This document shows, piece by piece, positions 44,166 to 54,538 of a stretch of 64,000 nucleotides of DNA. Position 1 is the first letter of the stretch. Every line of letters begins with the position of its first letter. The notes under the pieces were generated by a model that ran no database searches, was not told the DNA's origin, and saw only the letters and a program-made list of their open reading frames with translations. Position numbers and translations under genes: made by a program. The stretch comes from Rubrivirga sp. SAORIC476 (GTDB lineage: Bacteria > Bacteroidota > Rhodothermia > Rhodothermales > Rubricoccaceae), in contig NZ_MVOI01000002.1 of assembly GCF_002283555.1 (NCBI RefSeq), positions 62,001-126,000 of the forward strand, read 5' to 3'.

Positions 44166-44819
44166 TCAGGCTACGTCATACGTCGTCTCCTCCCCCATCT
44201 CGCCGTCCGTCTTGAACACCCGGAGCACGCTCGGCGCGTGGGCCCGCGCCGTCTGCCGGGCGTCCACGAGGGCCGCCTTCTTGGTCGGGTGGACCGCCGA
44301 GGCCCGCTCCGCGCCGACGCGCTGGACGGCCCAGCCGCGCTCGTGCGTCCGCACCTCGTAGACCGAGACCTCCGCCTCGGGCGCGTCATCGGCCGGGCTG
44401 TCGGCGTCCGCGAGCAGGGTTGTGACACGGGCCTGCAGGGCGTCCACCTGCCGACGCAGCGCGAGCACTTCGTCGCGCCCGGGCACGCCGAGGCGGCCGA
44501 GGATGCCCTCGACCACGCCTTCCACACCGTCCGACACGGTCTCGACTGCGCCCCCGGCCACGCCCTTGGCGGTGCCCACGAGCGAGGAGGCCGCGGCGCC
44601 GACCTGGTCGACGGCGCTCTTCGCCGCCCCGCTGCCCTTGTCGACCACCGTCGAACCGAGCGCCACGAGCGAATCGAAGGAGTCGCTGCCGGTCTTGCGC
44701 GCCTGCACGAGCGCGCCGATGCCCGCCGCCCACACCTCGTCCACGGGGCGCGGCAGCGAGCCCTTCCGCAGCGACTTGGGGACGGACGCCTTCTTGGTGG
44801 ACTTCTTGGACTTCGCCAT
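44166..44819 (-). CDS. Phasin-like protein fused to a DUF2188 domain
   Basis: A 217-residue protein. A Lys/Ser-rich N-terminal tail leads into an amphipathic helical phasin-like region (about residues 25-135), with PVDEVWAAGIGAL, an Ala/Gly/Val repeat-like stretch and a leucine zipper-like coil (VLALRRQVDALQARVTTLL). The last about 60 residues match DUF2188: VYEVRTHERGWAVQR, HPTKKAALVDARQTAR. Phasins coat polyhydroxyalkanoate or lipid granules; DUF2188 is of unknown function. The fusion is unusual in my experience. Confidence 0.75.
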   Translation of the reverse strand: MAKSKKSTKKASVPKSLRKGSLPRPVDEVWAAGIGALVQARKTGSDSFDSLVALGSTVVDKGSGAAKSAVDQVGAAASSLVGTAKGVAGGAVETVSDGVEGVVEGILGRLGVPGRDEVLALRRQVDALQARVTTLLADADSPADDAPEAEVSVYEVRTHERGWAVQRVGAERASAVHPTKKAALVDARQTARAHAPSVLRVFKTDGEMGEETTYDVA

Positions 44820-44933
44820 GGGATCGGAGGTGGAGTGCCGCTCCTACCCCCTACGCCCCCCCGAACGTTCCGCCGCGTCGCGGAAACGGACCCCTCCAGT
44901 GCCGAGTACGACCCGTCCTCTCTCCCCGCACCG

Positions 44934-45197
44934 ATGGCCCGCTCGACCTCCACCACCCGCTCCCTCCTCGAAGTCATCCTGGGCTTCCTGGGCGCGCTGC
45001 TGATCGTCCCCCTCCTCTTTAAGACGGCCTCGTCGCTCGTCCGCGGCATCTTCCGACTGGGCACGACCAAGCGCATCATCGGCGACGTGGTGATCGCGGG
45101 GCTGACGGCGCTCCTCACGCGCGAGGACGTGCTGGACAAGCTCTTCGGTCGGAAGGGCCAGACGGGAGACGGCCTGTTGAAGCCGCCGGTCGAGTAG
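44934..45197 (+). CDS. Hypothetical small membrane protein
   Basis: An 87-residue protein with one clear transmembrane helix (about residues 12-32) and a second weaker one (about 48-62), ending in a charged tail. Its start is divergent from the phasin-like gene, 114 bp apart. It lies 71 bp ahead of herA on the same strand. No family is recognised. Confidence 0.55.
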   Translation: MARSTSTTRSLLEVILGFLGALLIVPLLFKTASSLVRGIFRLGTTKRIIGDVVIAGLTALLTREDVLDKLFGRKGQTGDGLLKPPVE

Positions 45198-45268
45198 GCA
45201 GACGGCCAGCAGGCACGTCCGCCTGGTTGCCCTCCTCGACTCGTGCTCCGCCCCCCTGATCCCCCCGC

Positions 45269-46918
45269 ATGTCCAAGCGAACCCGCGTCGGCGTCCTCAC
45301 CCACGGCTCTCTGGCGCAGGGCGTCGAGATGAAGCTGACGCCGTCGCGCTCGGTCGAGACGGTCCGCGCCGGGACCTTCGTCGTCGTAGAAGGCGAGACG
45401 GTGGACTTCTTCTCACTCATCACGGACCTGCGGATCGACGCCGCGAACGAGGGCATCCTGCTCCACCCGCCGGGCGAAGACGAGGAGTTGCTGCGGCAGG
45501 TCCTGCAAGGCTCGGGGACCTACGCGACCGTGTCCCTGCGGCCACAGTTGATGGTGACCCAGGGCATCGGCGACGCTGCGCCCTCTCCCGTCAAGACGAT
45601 CCCGGCCCACTTCTCGGCCGTCGGCGAGGCTACCGACGACGACGTGGCGCGCGTGTTCGGGAGCGAGGCCGCCGAGGGCGGTGACCGCTTCTTCTTCGTC
45701 GGCACGCCGCTGGGGATGGACTCGCCGGTGTGCCTCGACCTCGCGCGGTTCGTGGAGCGCTCCAATGCGGTGTTCGGCAAGACGGGCACCGGCAAGAGTT
45801 TTTTGACTCGGCTCCTGTTGGCGGGAACGATCTCGACGAATCGCGCCGTCTCGCTCGTGTTCGACATGCACGGCGAGTACGGGTACGCCGTCCGCCAGGA
45901 GGCCGCCGACGGCGAGGGCTCGTTCGTGCCCGGCCTGAAAGATCTCTTCCCGACCCGCGTCCAGCTGTTCACGCTCGACCCGGAGTCCGCGAGACGCCGC
46001 AACCAGTCGGCCGACGTGGAACTGCACGTCTACGCCGACCAGATCGAGCCCGAGGACGTGCTGCCGCTGCGGGAGACGCTCAACCTGAACGCGACCGCGA
46101 CCGAGAGCACGTACAGCCTCAAGAAGCAGTACGGCAAGAACTGGCTGACGCGTCTGCTCCAGGCTCAACCCTCCGAACTGGAGGAGATGGCCGAGGTCAC
46201 CGGGGCGCACTCAGGCTCGCTGTCCGCTCTGCGCCGCAAGCTCGACCGGCTGGACGGCTACGCGTTCTTCCACACCGAGGCGTCGGCAGGCAAGCGGGAC
46301 GCCGTCGAGGAGCTGTTCGAATCGCTCGACCAGGGCAAGTCGGTCGTCCTCCAGTTCGGCCGGTACCGGTCGCTGCTCGTCTACCTGCTCGTCGCCAACG
46401 TGATCACGCGGAGGCTGCGGGAGCGCTATGAGAAGAAGATGGAGCGCTATGAGGCGTCCAAGGATGAGGCCGACAAGCCCCGCCAGTTGCTGGTGACCAT
46501 CGAGGAGGCACACAATTTCCTCGGCCCCGAGACGGCCCGTGAGACGCCGTTCGGCAAGATCGCCCGCGAGATGCGGAAGTTCTTCGTGTCGCTCCTCATC
46601 GTGGACCAGCGGCCGAGCGGGATCGACGAAGAGGTGCTGAGCCAGATCGGTACCAAGCTGGTCGCCCAGCTCAACGACGAGAAGGACATCGCCGCCGCGC
46701 TGGTCGGCACGCCCGGCGCGACGGGCCTCCGCCAGATCCTCGCGTCGCTCGACTCCAAGCAGCAGGCCCTTCTCCTCGGCCACGCCGTCCCGATGCCGAT
46801 CACGATCCGCACGCGGGACTACGCGCAGGACCTGTTCGACGACGTCAAGGCCCGCCTCGGTGGCCCCGTCGGCGCGACGCCGGAGGCGCTGCAGGCGGAG
46901 ATGGGGTCGTTGTTCTAA
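45269..46918 (+). CDS. herA: HerA-type DNA translocase ATPase with HAS barrel
   Basis: A 549-residue HerA/FtsK-superfamily ATPase. The N-terminal about 100 residues form a HAS-barrel (RVGVLTHGSLAQGVEMKL, GTFVVVEG). Walker A is GKTGTGKSF at residues 170-178, with Lys176. Walker B is LLVTIEEAHNFLG with acidic residues at 412-413. A late VDQRPSGIDEEVLSQIGTK segment holds the arginine-finger region. HerA rings drive DNA through NurA at breaks. The nurA gene is 18 kb away instead of adjacent. Confidence 0.9.
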   Translation: MSKRTRVGVLTHGSLAQGVEMKLTPSRSVETVRAGTFVVVEGETVDFFSLITDLRIDAANEGILLHPPGEDEELLRQVLQGSGTYATVSLRPQLMVTQGIGDAAPSPVKTIPAHFSAVGEATDDDVARVFGSEAAEGGDRFFFVGTPLGMDSPVCLDLARFVERSNAVFGKTGTGKSFLTRLLLAGTISTNRAVSLVFDMHGEYGYAVRQEAADGEGSFVPGLKDLFPTRVQLFTLDPESARRRNQSADVELHVYADQIEPEDVLPLRETLNLNATATESTYSLKKQYGKNWLTRLLQAQPSELEEMAEVTGAHSGSLSALRRKLDRLDGYAFFHTEASAGKRDAVEELFESLDQGKSVVLQFGRYRSLLVYLLVANVITRRLRERYEKKMERYEASKDEADKPRQLLVTIEEAHNFLGPETARETPFGKIAREMRKFFVSLLIVDQRPSGIDEEVLSQIGTKLVAQLNDEKDIAAALVGTPGATGLRQILASLDSKQQALLLGHAVPMPITIRTRDYAQDLFDDVKARLGGPVGATPEALQAEMGSLF

Positions 46919-47002
46919 CCGGACGCGTGCGTCGCGGTCCGCCCACGAGGCCCCGCTGGAGCACGCGGCACGGCACACGCACCCGATTGAACGCGGCGAG
47001 GG

Positions 47003-48298
47003 CTACGAGGAAGCAGTGTCCGCGGCGTCCAGCGTAATCCGGAAGGTCGTCCCCTCCCCTGGCGCCGTCGCCTCCACCACGATCTGGCCGCCGTGGTAGA
47101 CCTCGATGATGCGGCGGGCGAGGCTGAGGCCCAGCCCCCAGCCGCGGCGCTTCGTGGAGAAGCCCGGCCGGAAGACGTGGCGCGCGGTCGCCCGGTCCAT
47201 GCCCTTGCCCGTGTCGCGCACGAAGACGAGCACGTCGCCCCCCATCTCCGTCCCGGTGATCGCGATCTCGTGCGGCCCCGGCATCCCCTCCATCGCGTCG
47301 AGGGCGTTCTTGAGCAGGTTCTCGATGACCCACTCGTACAGGTCCACGTTGAGCCGCGCCGTCAGCCAGTCGGGTACGTCCACGGTGATGGCGACGGGCG
47401 GGCCGCTGGTGGGCACGCGGCGGCGGATGTAGTCGGCCACGGCGTCGAGGACGGGGCGGACGGGCGTAGGTGTGAGTGCCGGCATGGAGCCGATCTTCTC
47501 GAAGCGGTCGGCCACGCGGCGGAGGCGGTCCACGTCCTGCTCCAACTCGTCGGCCACCATCTCTGGGTCCACGGCGTCGCCGAGGCGGAGCAGCTCGACC
47601 CAACCGATCATGGACGAGAGCGGCGTGCCGAGCTGGTGCGCGGCCTCCTTCGCCATCCCGACCCACAGGTTCGACTGCTCGCTCCGCCGGACGTACGAGA
47701 AGCCCAGGTAGCCGACCAGCACGAACAGCGCGACGACGGCCAGCTGGACGTACGGAAACAGGCGGATCATCCGCGCCAGCGGGCTCTCGCCGTAGTGGAC
47801 GAGCTGTCCGAACCCCTGGATCTGGATCGGGACGTGGACCGCGTCCATCTCGGCCGCGAGCGCCAGCAGGTCCTCGTCCTCCCCGACGTTGCGCGACAGC
47901 ATGGCCGTCGTCATGGCCGTGTCCGTGATGACGGCCGGGATGCTGAACCGGTTGGGTTCGATGATCTGGGAGAACACGAAGTCCAGCCCGTCGGACGGCG
48001 GCCCGTCGCGCAGGCTGTCGATGGCGGCCAACAGCGCCGCCCGGCGCTCCGGCTCCAGCGCCGAGGCGCCGGTCGCCCGGGCGAGGTCGTCCCACACCTC
48101 CGGATCCGGCCCGACTGACTGCGCCGAGACGCGGTACTGAAACTCGATGGCCCGCGCCCAGAGCTCGACGGCCAGTTCGTCCTGCGACTCCAGGCGATCT
48201 GCCAGCCGTTGCGTGAACACGAGCGAGCCGAGGCCGATGGCGACGGCCGCGAGGATCAGCCCCAGCTTGATCTTGGTGCTGGTGGTGTAGGCGGTCAA
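47003..48298 (-). CDS. Membrane sensor histidine kinase
   Basis: A 431-residue HisKA kinase. Transmembrane helices at about residues 11-29 and 182-202 bracket a periplasmic sensor of about 150 residues. The phospho-acceptor is His221 in EAAHQLGTPLSSMIGW. The ATPase domain has the N box VIENLLKNALDAM, DTGKGM, FSTKRRGWGLGLSL. It has no linked response regulator gene. It follows purA by 105 bp on the same strand. Confidence 0.9.
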   Translation of the reverse strand: MTAYTTSTKIKLGLILAAVAIGLGSLVFTQRLADRLESQDELAVELWARAIEFQYRVSAQSVGPDPEVWDDLARATGASALEPERRAALLAAIDSLRDGPPSDGLDFVFSQIIEPNRFSIPAVITDTAMTTAMLSRNVGEDEDLLALAAEMDAVHVPIQIQGFGQLVHYGESPLARMIRLFPYVQLAVVALFVLVGYLGFSYVRRSEQSNLWVGMAKEAAHQLGTPLSSMIGWVELLRLGDAVDPEMVADELEQDVDRLRRVADRFEKIGSMPALTPTPVRPVLDAVADYIRRRVPTSGPPVAITVDVPDWLTARLNVDLYEWVIENLLKNALDAMEGMPGPHEIAITGTEMGGDVLVFVRDTGKGMDRATARHVFRPGFSTKRRGWGLGLSLARRIIEVYHGGQIVVEATAPGEGTTFRITLDAADTASS

Positions 48299-48333
48299 CG
48301 AGGGCGGGGTTGGCTTCGCCGGCCTTCGGCTCA

Positions 48334-48368
48334 GCGTTCAGGGTTCAGAGCCGGAGGGTCGGGGATGC
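48334..48368 (+). repeat. Degenerate heptad array between purA and the kinase
   Basis: Seven-base units GCGTTCA, GGGTTCA, GAGCCGG, AGGGTCG, GGGATGC read on the plus strand. CCCTGAAC further on is the inverse of GTTCAGGG, so a hairpin is possible. Confidence 0.4.
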
Positions 48369-48403
48369 CACACACTCCGAACGCCGAGCCCTGCCCCCTG
48401 AAC

Positions 48404-50091
<1,688 letters not shown>

Positions 50092-50163
50092 GAAACCAGG
50101 GAAGGGCGGGGCCCCCAAGCTACGGGCGCCCCGCCCCTCCGGACGGTGAACGTCGTGTTCCGA

Positions 50164-51096
50164 CTATGCGCTCGCCGCCACCATGCGGCGGGCCGGGGTG
50201 TACTTCTCACGCAGCGCCACCACGATGGGGCTCGCCACGAAGATGGACGAGTACGTGCCGACGCCGATGCCGACGAGCAGCGCCAGCGAGAAGCCCTTCA
50301 GCACCTCGCCGCCGATCAGGAACAGGATCAGGACTGCGATGAGCGTCGTGCCCGAGGTCAGGATCGTGCGCGACAGGGTCGTGTTGATGGCCCGGTTGGC
50401 GACCTGCTGGTACGGCTCCGTCTTGAAGAGCAGCGCGTACTCGCGGATGCGGTCGAACACCACCACGGTGTCGTTGATCGAGTAGCCGACGATCGTCAGC
50501 AGCGCCGCGATGATGGCTTGGTCGATCTGGAGCGAGAACGGGGTGATGTTGTGGAGCAGCGCGAACAGCCCCAGCACAATTACCACGTCGTGCGCCAGGC
50601 AGAGCACGGCGCCGAGCGCGTACCGCCAGTCGAAGCGGACGAAGATGTACAGCAGGATCACGAACAGCGCTCCGAACACGAGGATGATGGCCTTCTCCTT
50701 CAGGTCGGACGCGATGCTCGGGGTCACGAGCGACTTGCCCGCCAACTCGGGGTTGGAGCCCGCGAAGGCCTCCCCGATGGTCGAGAGGACGGTCGCCTCC
50801 AGCGCGTCGGGGTCGCCCTCGGCAGCCGTGCGGACGAGCATCGTCTGGTCGTCGCCGAACTCCTTGGCCTGGAAGACCTCCCCGGTGGCCGTCCCGAGGA
50901 CGGACGCGACCTCAGAGGTCGGCACCGGCACGTCGGTGGAGATGATGAACTCGGTGCCGCCCTTGAAGTCGATGCCCGCCTCCAGACCCGGGTAGATCAG
51001 GGAGATGATGGACACGAGCAGCAGGATGCCCGAGATGATGTAGCTCTTCCTGAAGCTGCTCAGGAAGTCGAAGCGAGTGTTTTCAAAAATGCGCAT
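50164..51096 (-). CDS. secF: Protein translocase subunit SecF
   Basis: A 310-residue membrane protein with six helices and one large periplasmic loop. The motif GIDFKGGTEF follows the first helix, and the second half has the IVGYSINDTVVVFDRIRE segment with the Asp that is conserved for proton coupling. It works with SecD and the SecYEG channel using the proton motive force. It follows secD by 88 bp. Confidence 0.97.
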   Translation of the reverse strand: MRIFENTRFDFLSSFRKSYIISGILLLVSIISLIYPGLEAGIDFKGGTEFIISTDVPVPTSEVASVLGTATGEVFQAKEFGDDQTMLVRTAAEGDPDALEATVLSTIGEAFAGSNPELAGKSLVTPSIASDLKEKAIILVFGALFVILLYIFVRFDWRYALGAVLCLAHDVVIVLGLFALLHNITPFSLQIDQAIIAALLTIVGYSINDTVVVFDRIREYALLFKTEPYQQVANRAINTTLSRTILTSGTTLIAVLILFLIGGEVLKGFSLALLVGIGVGTYSSIFVASPIVVALREKYTPARRMVAASA

Positions 51097-51105
51097 TGCA
51101 GTAGT

Positions 51106-51133
51106 AGGTACAGGGTACGAGGTACGAGGTACG
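51106..51133 (+). repeat. Heptad array between secD and secF
   Basis: Units AGGTACA, GGGTACG, AGGTACG, AGGTACG on the plus strand, then GGGCGGG. The far end of the spacer carries the inverse GGTACCC, so the spacer could form a long-range hairpin. The array is 9 bp upstream of the secF start. Confidence 0.6.
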
Positions 51134-51184
51134 GGGCGGGCACGAGGCGGGGCGTCACCCCACGCTCGCGCCCGGTACCCTGAG

Positions 51185-53110
51185 TCAGCCGAAGGCGACG
51201 TTCATGCCGCGCTCCGTGACGAGGTAGTCGATGAGCAGGCGCGTCACGACGAGCGCCGTGAACAGCGACGTCAGGATGCCCGCCATGAGGGTGACGGCGA
51301 AGCCCTGGATCGGCCCGACGCCGAACGAGAACAGGATCACGCCGATCAGGAACGTGGTCACGTTGGCGTCGGCAATGGCCGAGAGGGCCTTCGCGAAGCC
51401 GCCTTCGACAGCGGCCTTCATCGTCTTGCCGGACGCCATCTCTTCACGGATGCGCTCGAAGATGAGCACGTTGGCGTCGACCGCCATGCCGATCGTGAGC
51501 AGGATGCCTGCCATGCCCGGCAGCGTCAGCGTCGCGCCGAAGGACGCCAGGACGCCGAAAATGAACAGCACGTTCAGCAGCAGCGCCACGTTGGCGATGA
51601 GCCCTGCGCTCCGGTAGTAGATCACCATGAAGATGCAGACCAGCACGAAGCCGACGAGCAGCGCGCGCGTGCCCGCCTTGATGGAGGCGGCACCGAGGCT
51701 CGGCCCGACTGTCTGCTCCTCGACGATGGTCACCGGCGCCGGGAGCGCGCCCGACTTCAGCACCGTCACGATGTCGTTGACCTCCTGGAGCGAGAACTGG
51801 CCCGAGATCTGCGTCCGCCCGTTCGGGATCCGCTCGTTGATGGTCGGGAAGGTGTAGACGAGGTCGTCGAGCACGATCACGACCGGCTTGCCGCGGTTGG
51901 CGCCCGTGATCTGGCTCCACCGGCTGCCGCCGGCGCCGTCCATCGTCAGCGACACCATGGGCGCGTTGGTGTAGGGATCGAAGTCCGGCCCGGCGTCGGT
52001 GATCACCTCGCCGTCCAGCTCGACGCGCTCGTTGACCGCGACGACGTAGTAGACGCCCTCGCCGTTCACGTCCACGCCCGCGTCGGGCCCGGCGGTGAAC
52101 AGGAAGCGGACGCCCGGCGGGATCAGGCGCGCAGCGCCCGGGTCGGCGAGCAGGCGCGCGACCTCGGCGGTGTCGCTCTCGACCACCTGCCCGACGATGG
52201 GCGAGTTGGAGGACGGGTCGACCTGCACCAGCTGGAGCTTGCCCACCAGCGGGTTCGTCTCGGCGGCATCGGCGGCGTCGGCTCCGGCGGTGATGTCGCT
52301 GAGGTCGACTGCTGCGGCCGTGTCAGCGTCGGCGACGGCCGTCGAATCGCTGTCTGCGGTCGCGGTCGTGTCCGTCCCGGCCTCCTCGGCCTCGTTCTGG
52401 TAGTAGGCGAAGATCTGGGCGGCGGCCTGCTGGATCTCGGCCGTCGGCGGCGTGAGGTGGAAGGTCAGCTTGGCGGTGCCCTTGAGCAGGTCACGGACGC
52501 GCGTCTCGTCGTCCACGCCCGGCAGCTCCACCACGATGCGGGAGGAGCCCTGGCGCTGGATCAGCGGTTCGGTGACGCCGAAGCGGTCGATGCGCTGGCG
52601 GATGATCTCCTCGGCGCGGACGAGCGCCTCCTCGACCTCCGTCCGGAGGTAGGCCTCGACGTCGTCGTTCTCGGAGCGCGCCGTGATCTCAGCGGCCGTG
52701 TTGCGGAAGTAGCGCGCCAGGCGCGTGCCCGGCCGCTCGGCCTCGACGGCGTTGGAGAAGAGCGTCACGAAGTCCTCGTTCGAAGTCTCCGCCTGCTCGG
52801 TGGCGACCGCGAGCGCGGCGTCGAACGTGTCGTCGGCGCGGGTCCCGGCGAGCTCGCGGAGGAGCGCGCCCGTGCCCACTTCGAGCGTCACGTGCATGCC
52901 GCCCTGGAGGTCGAGGCCGAGCTTGAGGGCCTCCTCGCTGGTCGCCTGGATGTCGTCGCCGTGCTCTTCGAGGTACGCGGCGCGCTGGGCCTCATCCATG
53001 GCCGCGAGGTCGCGGTTGTTGAGGGAGTTCTGGAGGGTCGGGAAGAGCTGCCACACCGAGATGATGAGCAGCGCCGCGACCGAGATCAGTTTGAATCCGT
53101 AGCCTTGCAT
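51185..53110 (-). CDS. secD: Protein translocase subunit SecD
   Basis: A 641-residue membrane protein. The first helix is followed by GLDLQGGMHVTLEV, then a long periplasmic P1 domain that contains a low-complexity Asp/Thr/Ala insertion (about residues 240-290), then five C-terminal helices with ANVLIFERIREEM. It is longer than E. coli SecD because of the insertion, as is common in Bacteroidota. It heads the secD-secF-STAS-purA-kinase run. Confidence 0.97.
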   Translation of the reverse strand: MQGYGFKLISVAALLIISVWQLFPTLQNSLNNRDLAAMDEAQRAAYLEEHGDDIQATSEEALKLGLDLQGGMHVTLEVGTGALLRELAGTRADDTFDAALAVATEQAETSNEDFVTLFSNAVEAERPGTRLARYFRNTAAEITARSENDDVEAYLRTEVEEALVRAEEIIRQRIDRFGVTEPLIQRQGSSRIVVELPGVDDETRVRDLLKGTAKLTFHLTPPTAEIQQAAAQIFAYYQNEAEEAGTDTTATADSDSTAVADADTAAAVDLSDITAGADAADAAETNPLVGKLQLVQVDPSSNSPIVGQVVESDTAEVARLLADPGAARLIPPGVRFLFTAGPDAGVDVNGEGVYYVVAVNERVELDGEVITDAGPDFDPYTNAPMVSLTMDGAGGSRWSQITGANRGKPVVIVLDDLVYTFPTINERIPNGRTQISGQFSLQEVNDIVTVLKSGALPAPVTIVEEQTVGPSLGAASIKAGTRALLVGFVLVCIFMVIYYRSAGLIANVALLLNVLFIFGVLASFGATLTLPGMAGILLTIGMAVDANVLIFERIREEMASGKTMKAAVEGGFAKALSAIADANVTTFLIGVILFSFGVGPIQGFAVTLMAGILTSLFTALVVTRLLIDYLVTERGMNVAFG

Positions 53111-53218
53111 AGGTAGCGGACGTCCATACGGACGCCGGTTGGGGTCTGGGGGTGCGCCGGTCCCCTCGGACGGGCGCAGAAGAAACGATGGGGTCGGAGG
53201 GGCCCGAAGGCCGCACCC

Positions 53219-53695
53219 CTAGGGCGCCCGTGGACGCGTCGAGGGCGCCTGGACGCGGAGCGTCGGCGTCTCCCCGCCAGCCGGGAACTGGACCTCGGCG
53301 GACTGCGAAACGGGCGATGCGGAGATCCCCGGTGTCGTGGTCGCAGCGGTCGTCGGCGGGACCTGGACCTTGACCGTCGCCAGCGCTTCGTCGTGCGCGG
53401 GCGGCAGGATGCCGGACAACGACGCGCGGCCGAGCAGATGCGCGAGCACCTCGGCGGAGACCCCGTCGACGGCGGCGGCGTAGGTCTCGGCGAACACCGA
53501 GATCGGGTCCGCGCCGGGCTCGGCCGCCCGAGCCGCAGCGAGGGCCGACTCGAATGCCTCGGCGTCGTCCAGCATCGCCGACAGCGACGGCGGACCGCCG
53601 TGAGCACCGGCCGCGGGCACCAGCGACAGACCGAGCGCGGCGACGAGCGTCGCGGCGACCAGCCGGCGGAGGGTGTCGAGGCGGAGGAGGTGCAC
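53219..53695 (-). CDS. Hypothetical secreted protein
   Basis: A 158-residue protein with a signal peptide (residues 1-31, ending GAHG) and an Ala-rich helical mature region followed by a Thr/Pro/Ala-rich low-complexity tail. The start is GTG 53695. No family is recognised. Confidence 0.55.
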   Translation of the reverse strand: MHLLRLDTLRRLVAATLVAALGLSLVPAAGAHGGPPSLSAMLDDAEAFESALAAARAAEPGADPISVFAETYAAAVDGVSAEVLAHLLGRASLSGILPPAHDEALATVKVQVPPTTAATTTPGISASPVSQSAEVQFPAGGETPTLRVQAPSTRPRAP

Positions 53696-53715
53696 GGGTG
53701 CGAGAACGACAGCCG

Positions 53716-53723
53716 GTAAGCTA
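53716..53723 (-). promoter_or_regulatory. -7 element TAGCTTAC for the secreted hypothetical gene
   Basis: Minus-strand partial match to TAnnTTTG, ending 20 nt before the GTG at 53695. Confidence 0.4.
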
Positions 53724-53787
53724 ACCCCGAGATCGCGGAGATCGGGGTCTCCCCTACCGGGTCTTCGTCAGACCTGCACCGGGCGAG

Positions 53788-54069
53788 CTACGGCGTCACC
53801 TCCACGCCCCGCCAGAACGCGACGTGGTCCCGGATCTCGGCCGCCGCCTCCTTGGGCTCGCGGTAGATCCACGCCGCGTTCGGGTTCTCCTCGTCCCCGA
53901 CGACCACGTCGAAGTACCCCGCCGTGCCCTTCCACGGGCAAACCGTCGTGTGGTCGCTCGGGCGCAGGTGGTCGCGGTTCAAGGACGCGGGCGGGAAGTA
54001 GTGGTTGCCTTCGACGACGACGGTGGCGTCGCTCTCGGCGATCACGGCACCGTTCCAGGTGGCTTTCAT
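53788..54069 (-). CDS. DUF427 family protein
   Basis: A 93-residue protein with the DUF427 hallmarks: [13 protein letters not shown] near the N-terminus, [11 protein letters not shown] and [12 protein letters not shown]. The family forms a small beta-barrel of unknown function; some eukaryotic relatives are fused to other enzymes. ATG 54069 gives the usual start. A further in-frame ATG at 54150 would add 27 residues encoded by the heptamer array. See the finding on that array. Confidence 0.9.
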   Translation of the reverse strand: MKATWNGAVIAESDATVVVEGNHYFPPASLNRDHLRPSDHTTVCPWKGTAGYFDVVVGDEENPNAAWIYREPKEAAAEIRDHVAFWRGVEVTP

Positions 54070-54074
54070 GAGAC

Positions 54075-54137
54075 TGGGAACTGGGAACTGGGAACTGGGA
54101 ACTGGGAACTGGGAACTGGGAACTGGGAACTGGGAAC
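54075..54137 (+). repeat. Tandem heptamer array (TGGGAAC), nine copies
   Basis: Nine perfect copies of TGGGAAC in 63 bp, ending five bases before the ATG of the DUF427 gene (minus strand). It is the reverse complement of the unit at 36974. In the DUF427 direction the array is open in the ATG's frame and reads as a Ser-Ser-Gln-Phe-Pro-Val-Pro repeat. Confidence 0.97.
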
Positions 54138-54199
54138 TGAAGCTGCTCACCTCGTCGCCGAGGTGGGGGGCCTCCGCGGATCAGTGCTGGTTTTCGGCG

Positions 54200-54487
54200 T
54201 CACCCGCGCTCGGCGCGGACCCCGGCCGATACGTCACGCGGCGTGGGGACGACGCAGAGCCGCCCCTCCCGGAACGGGTCCACGACCACGGGGACCCACT
54301 GGTACTGGCTGAGGTCGGCTCGCTCACGGCCGAAGCGCTCGGCCACGGCCGTCTTGAGCGCCTCGTAGGCCTCAGGCCCGACCAGGATGGCGTGCGCCTC
54401 CCCGCCCGCCTCGGCGAGGTCGCGAACGTGTTGGTCGAGCGTGGCGAGGAGAGCGTCGGGGGCGGGCGTCAGGTCGAGGACAGTCAT
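54200..54487 (-). CDS. Hypothetical protein, conserved-looking alpha/beta domain
   Basis: A 95-residue protein with a helical N-terminal half and a C-terminal part with [18 protein letters not shown], then [19 protein letters not shown]. The helix-then-paired-strand layout recalls the A domain of HK97-fold shells, but similarity is too weak to assign. No signal peptide or membrane segment. It is divergent from the lipase-like gene. Confidence 0.55.
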   Translation of the reverse strand: MTVLDLTPAPDALLATLDQHVRDLAEAGGEAHAILVGPEAYEALKTAVAERFGRERADLSQYQWVPVVVDPFREGRLCVVPTPRDVSAGVRAERG

Positions 54488-54512
54488 GGCGACGAGGGTC
54501 TGAAGGCGGGTC

Positions 54513-54520
54513 TACCTTTG
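54513..54520 (+). promoter_or_regulatory. -7 element TACCTTTG upstream of the lipase-like gene
   Basis: Perfect match to TAnnTTTG, ending 18 nt before the ATG at 54539. Confidence 0.6.
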
Positions 54521-54538
54521 AGCCTGCCCCCGCGATCC

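Noticed and set aside
53719-53752. Inverted repeat near the secreted hypothetical gene considered as a terminator
   Set aside because: Only about seven contiguous base pairs with an internal mismatch and no T-rich tail in either direction.
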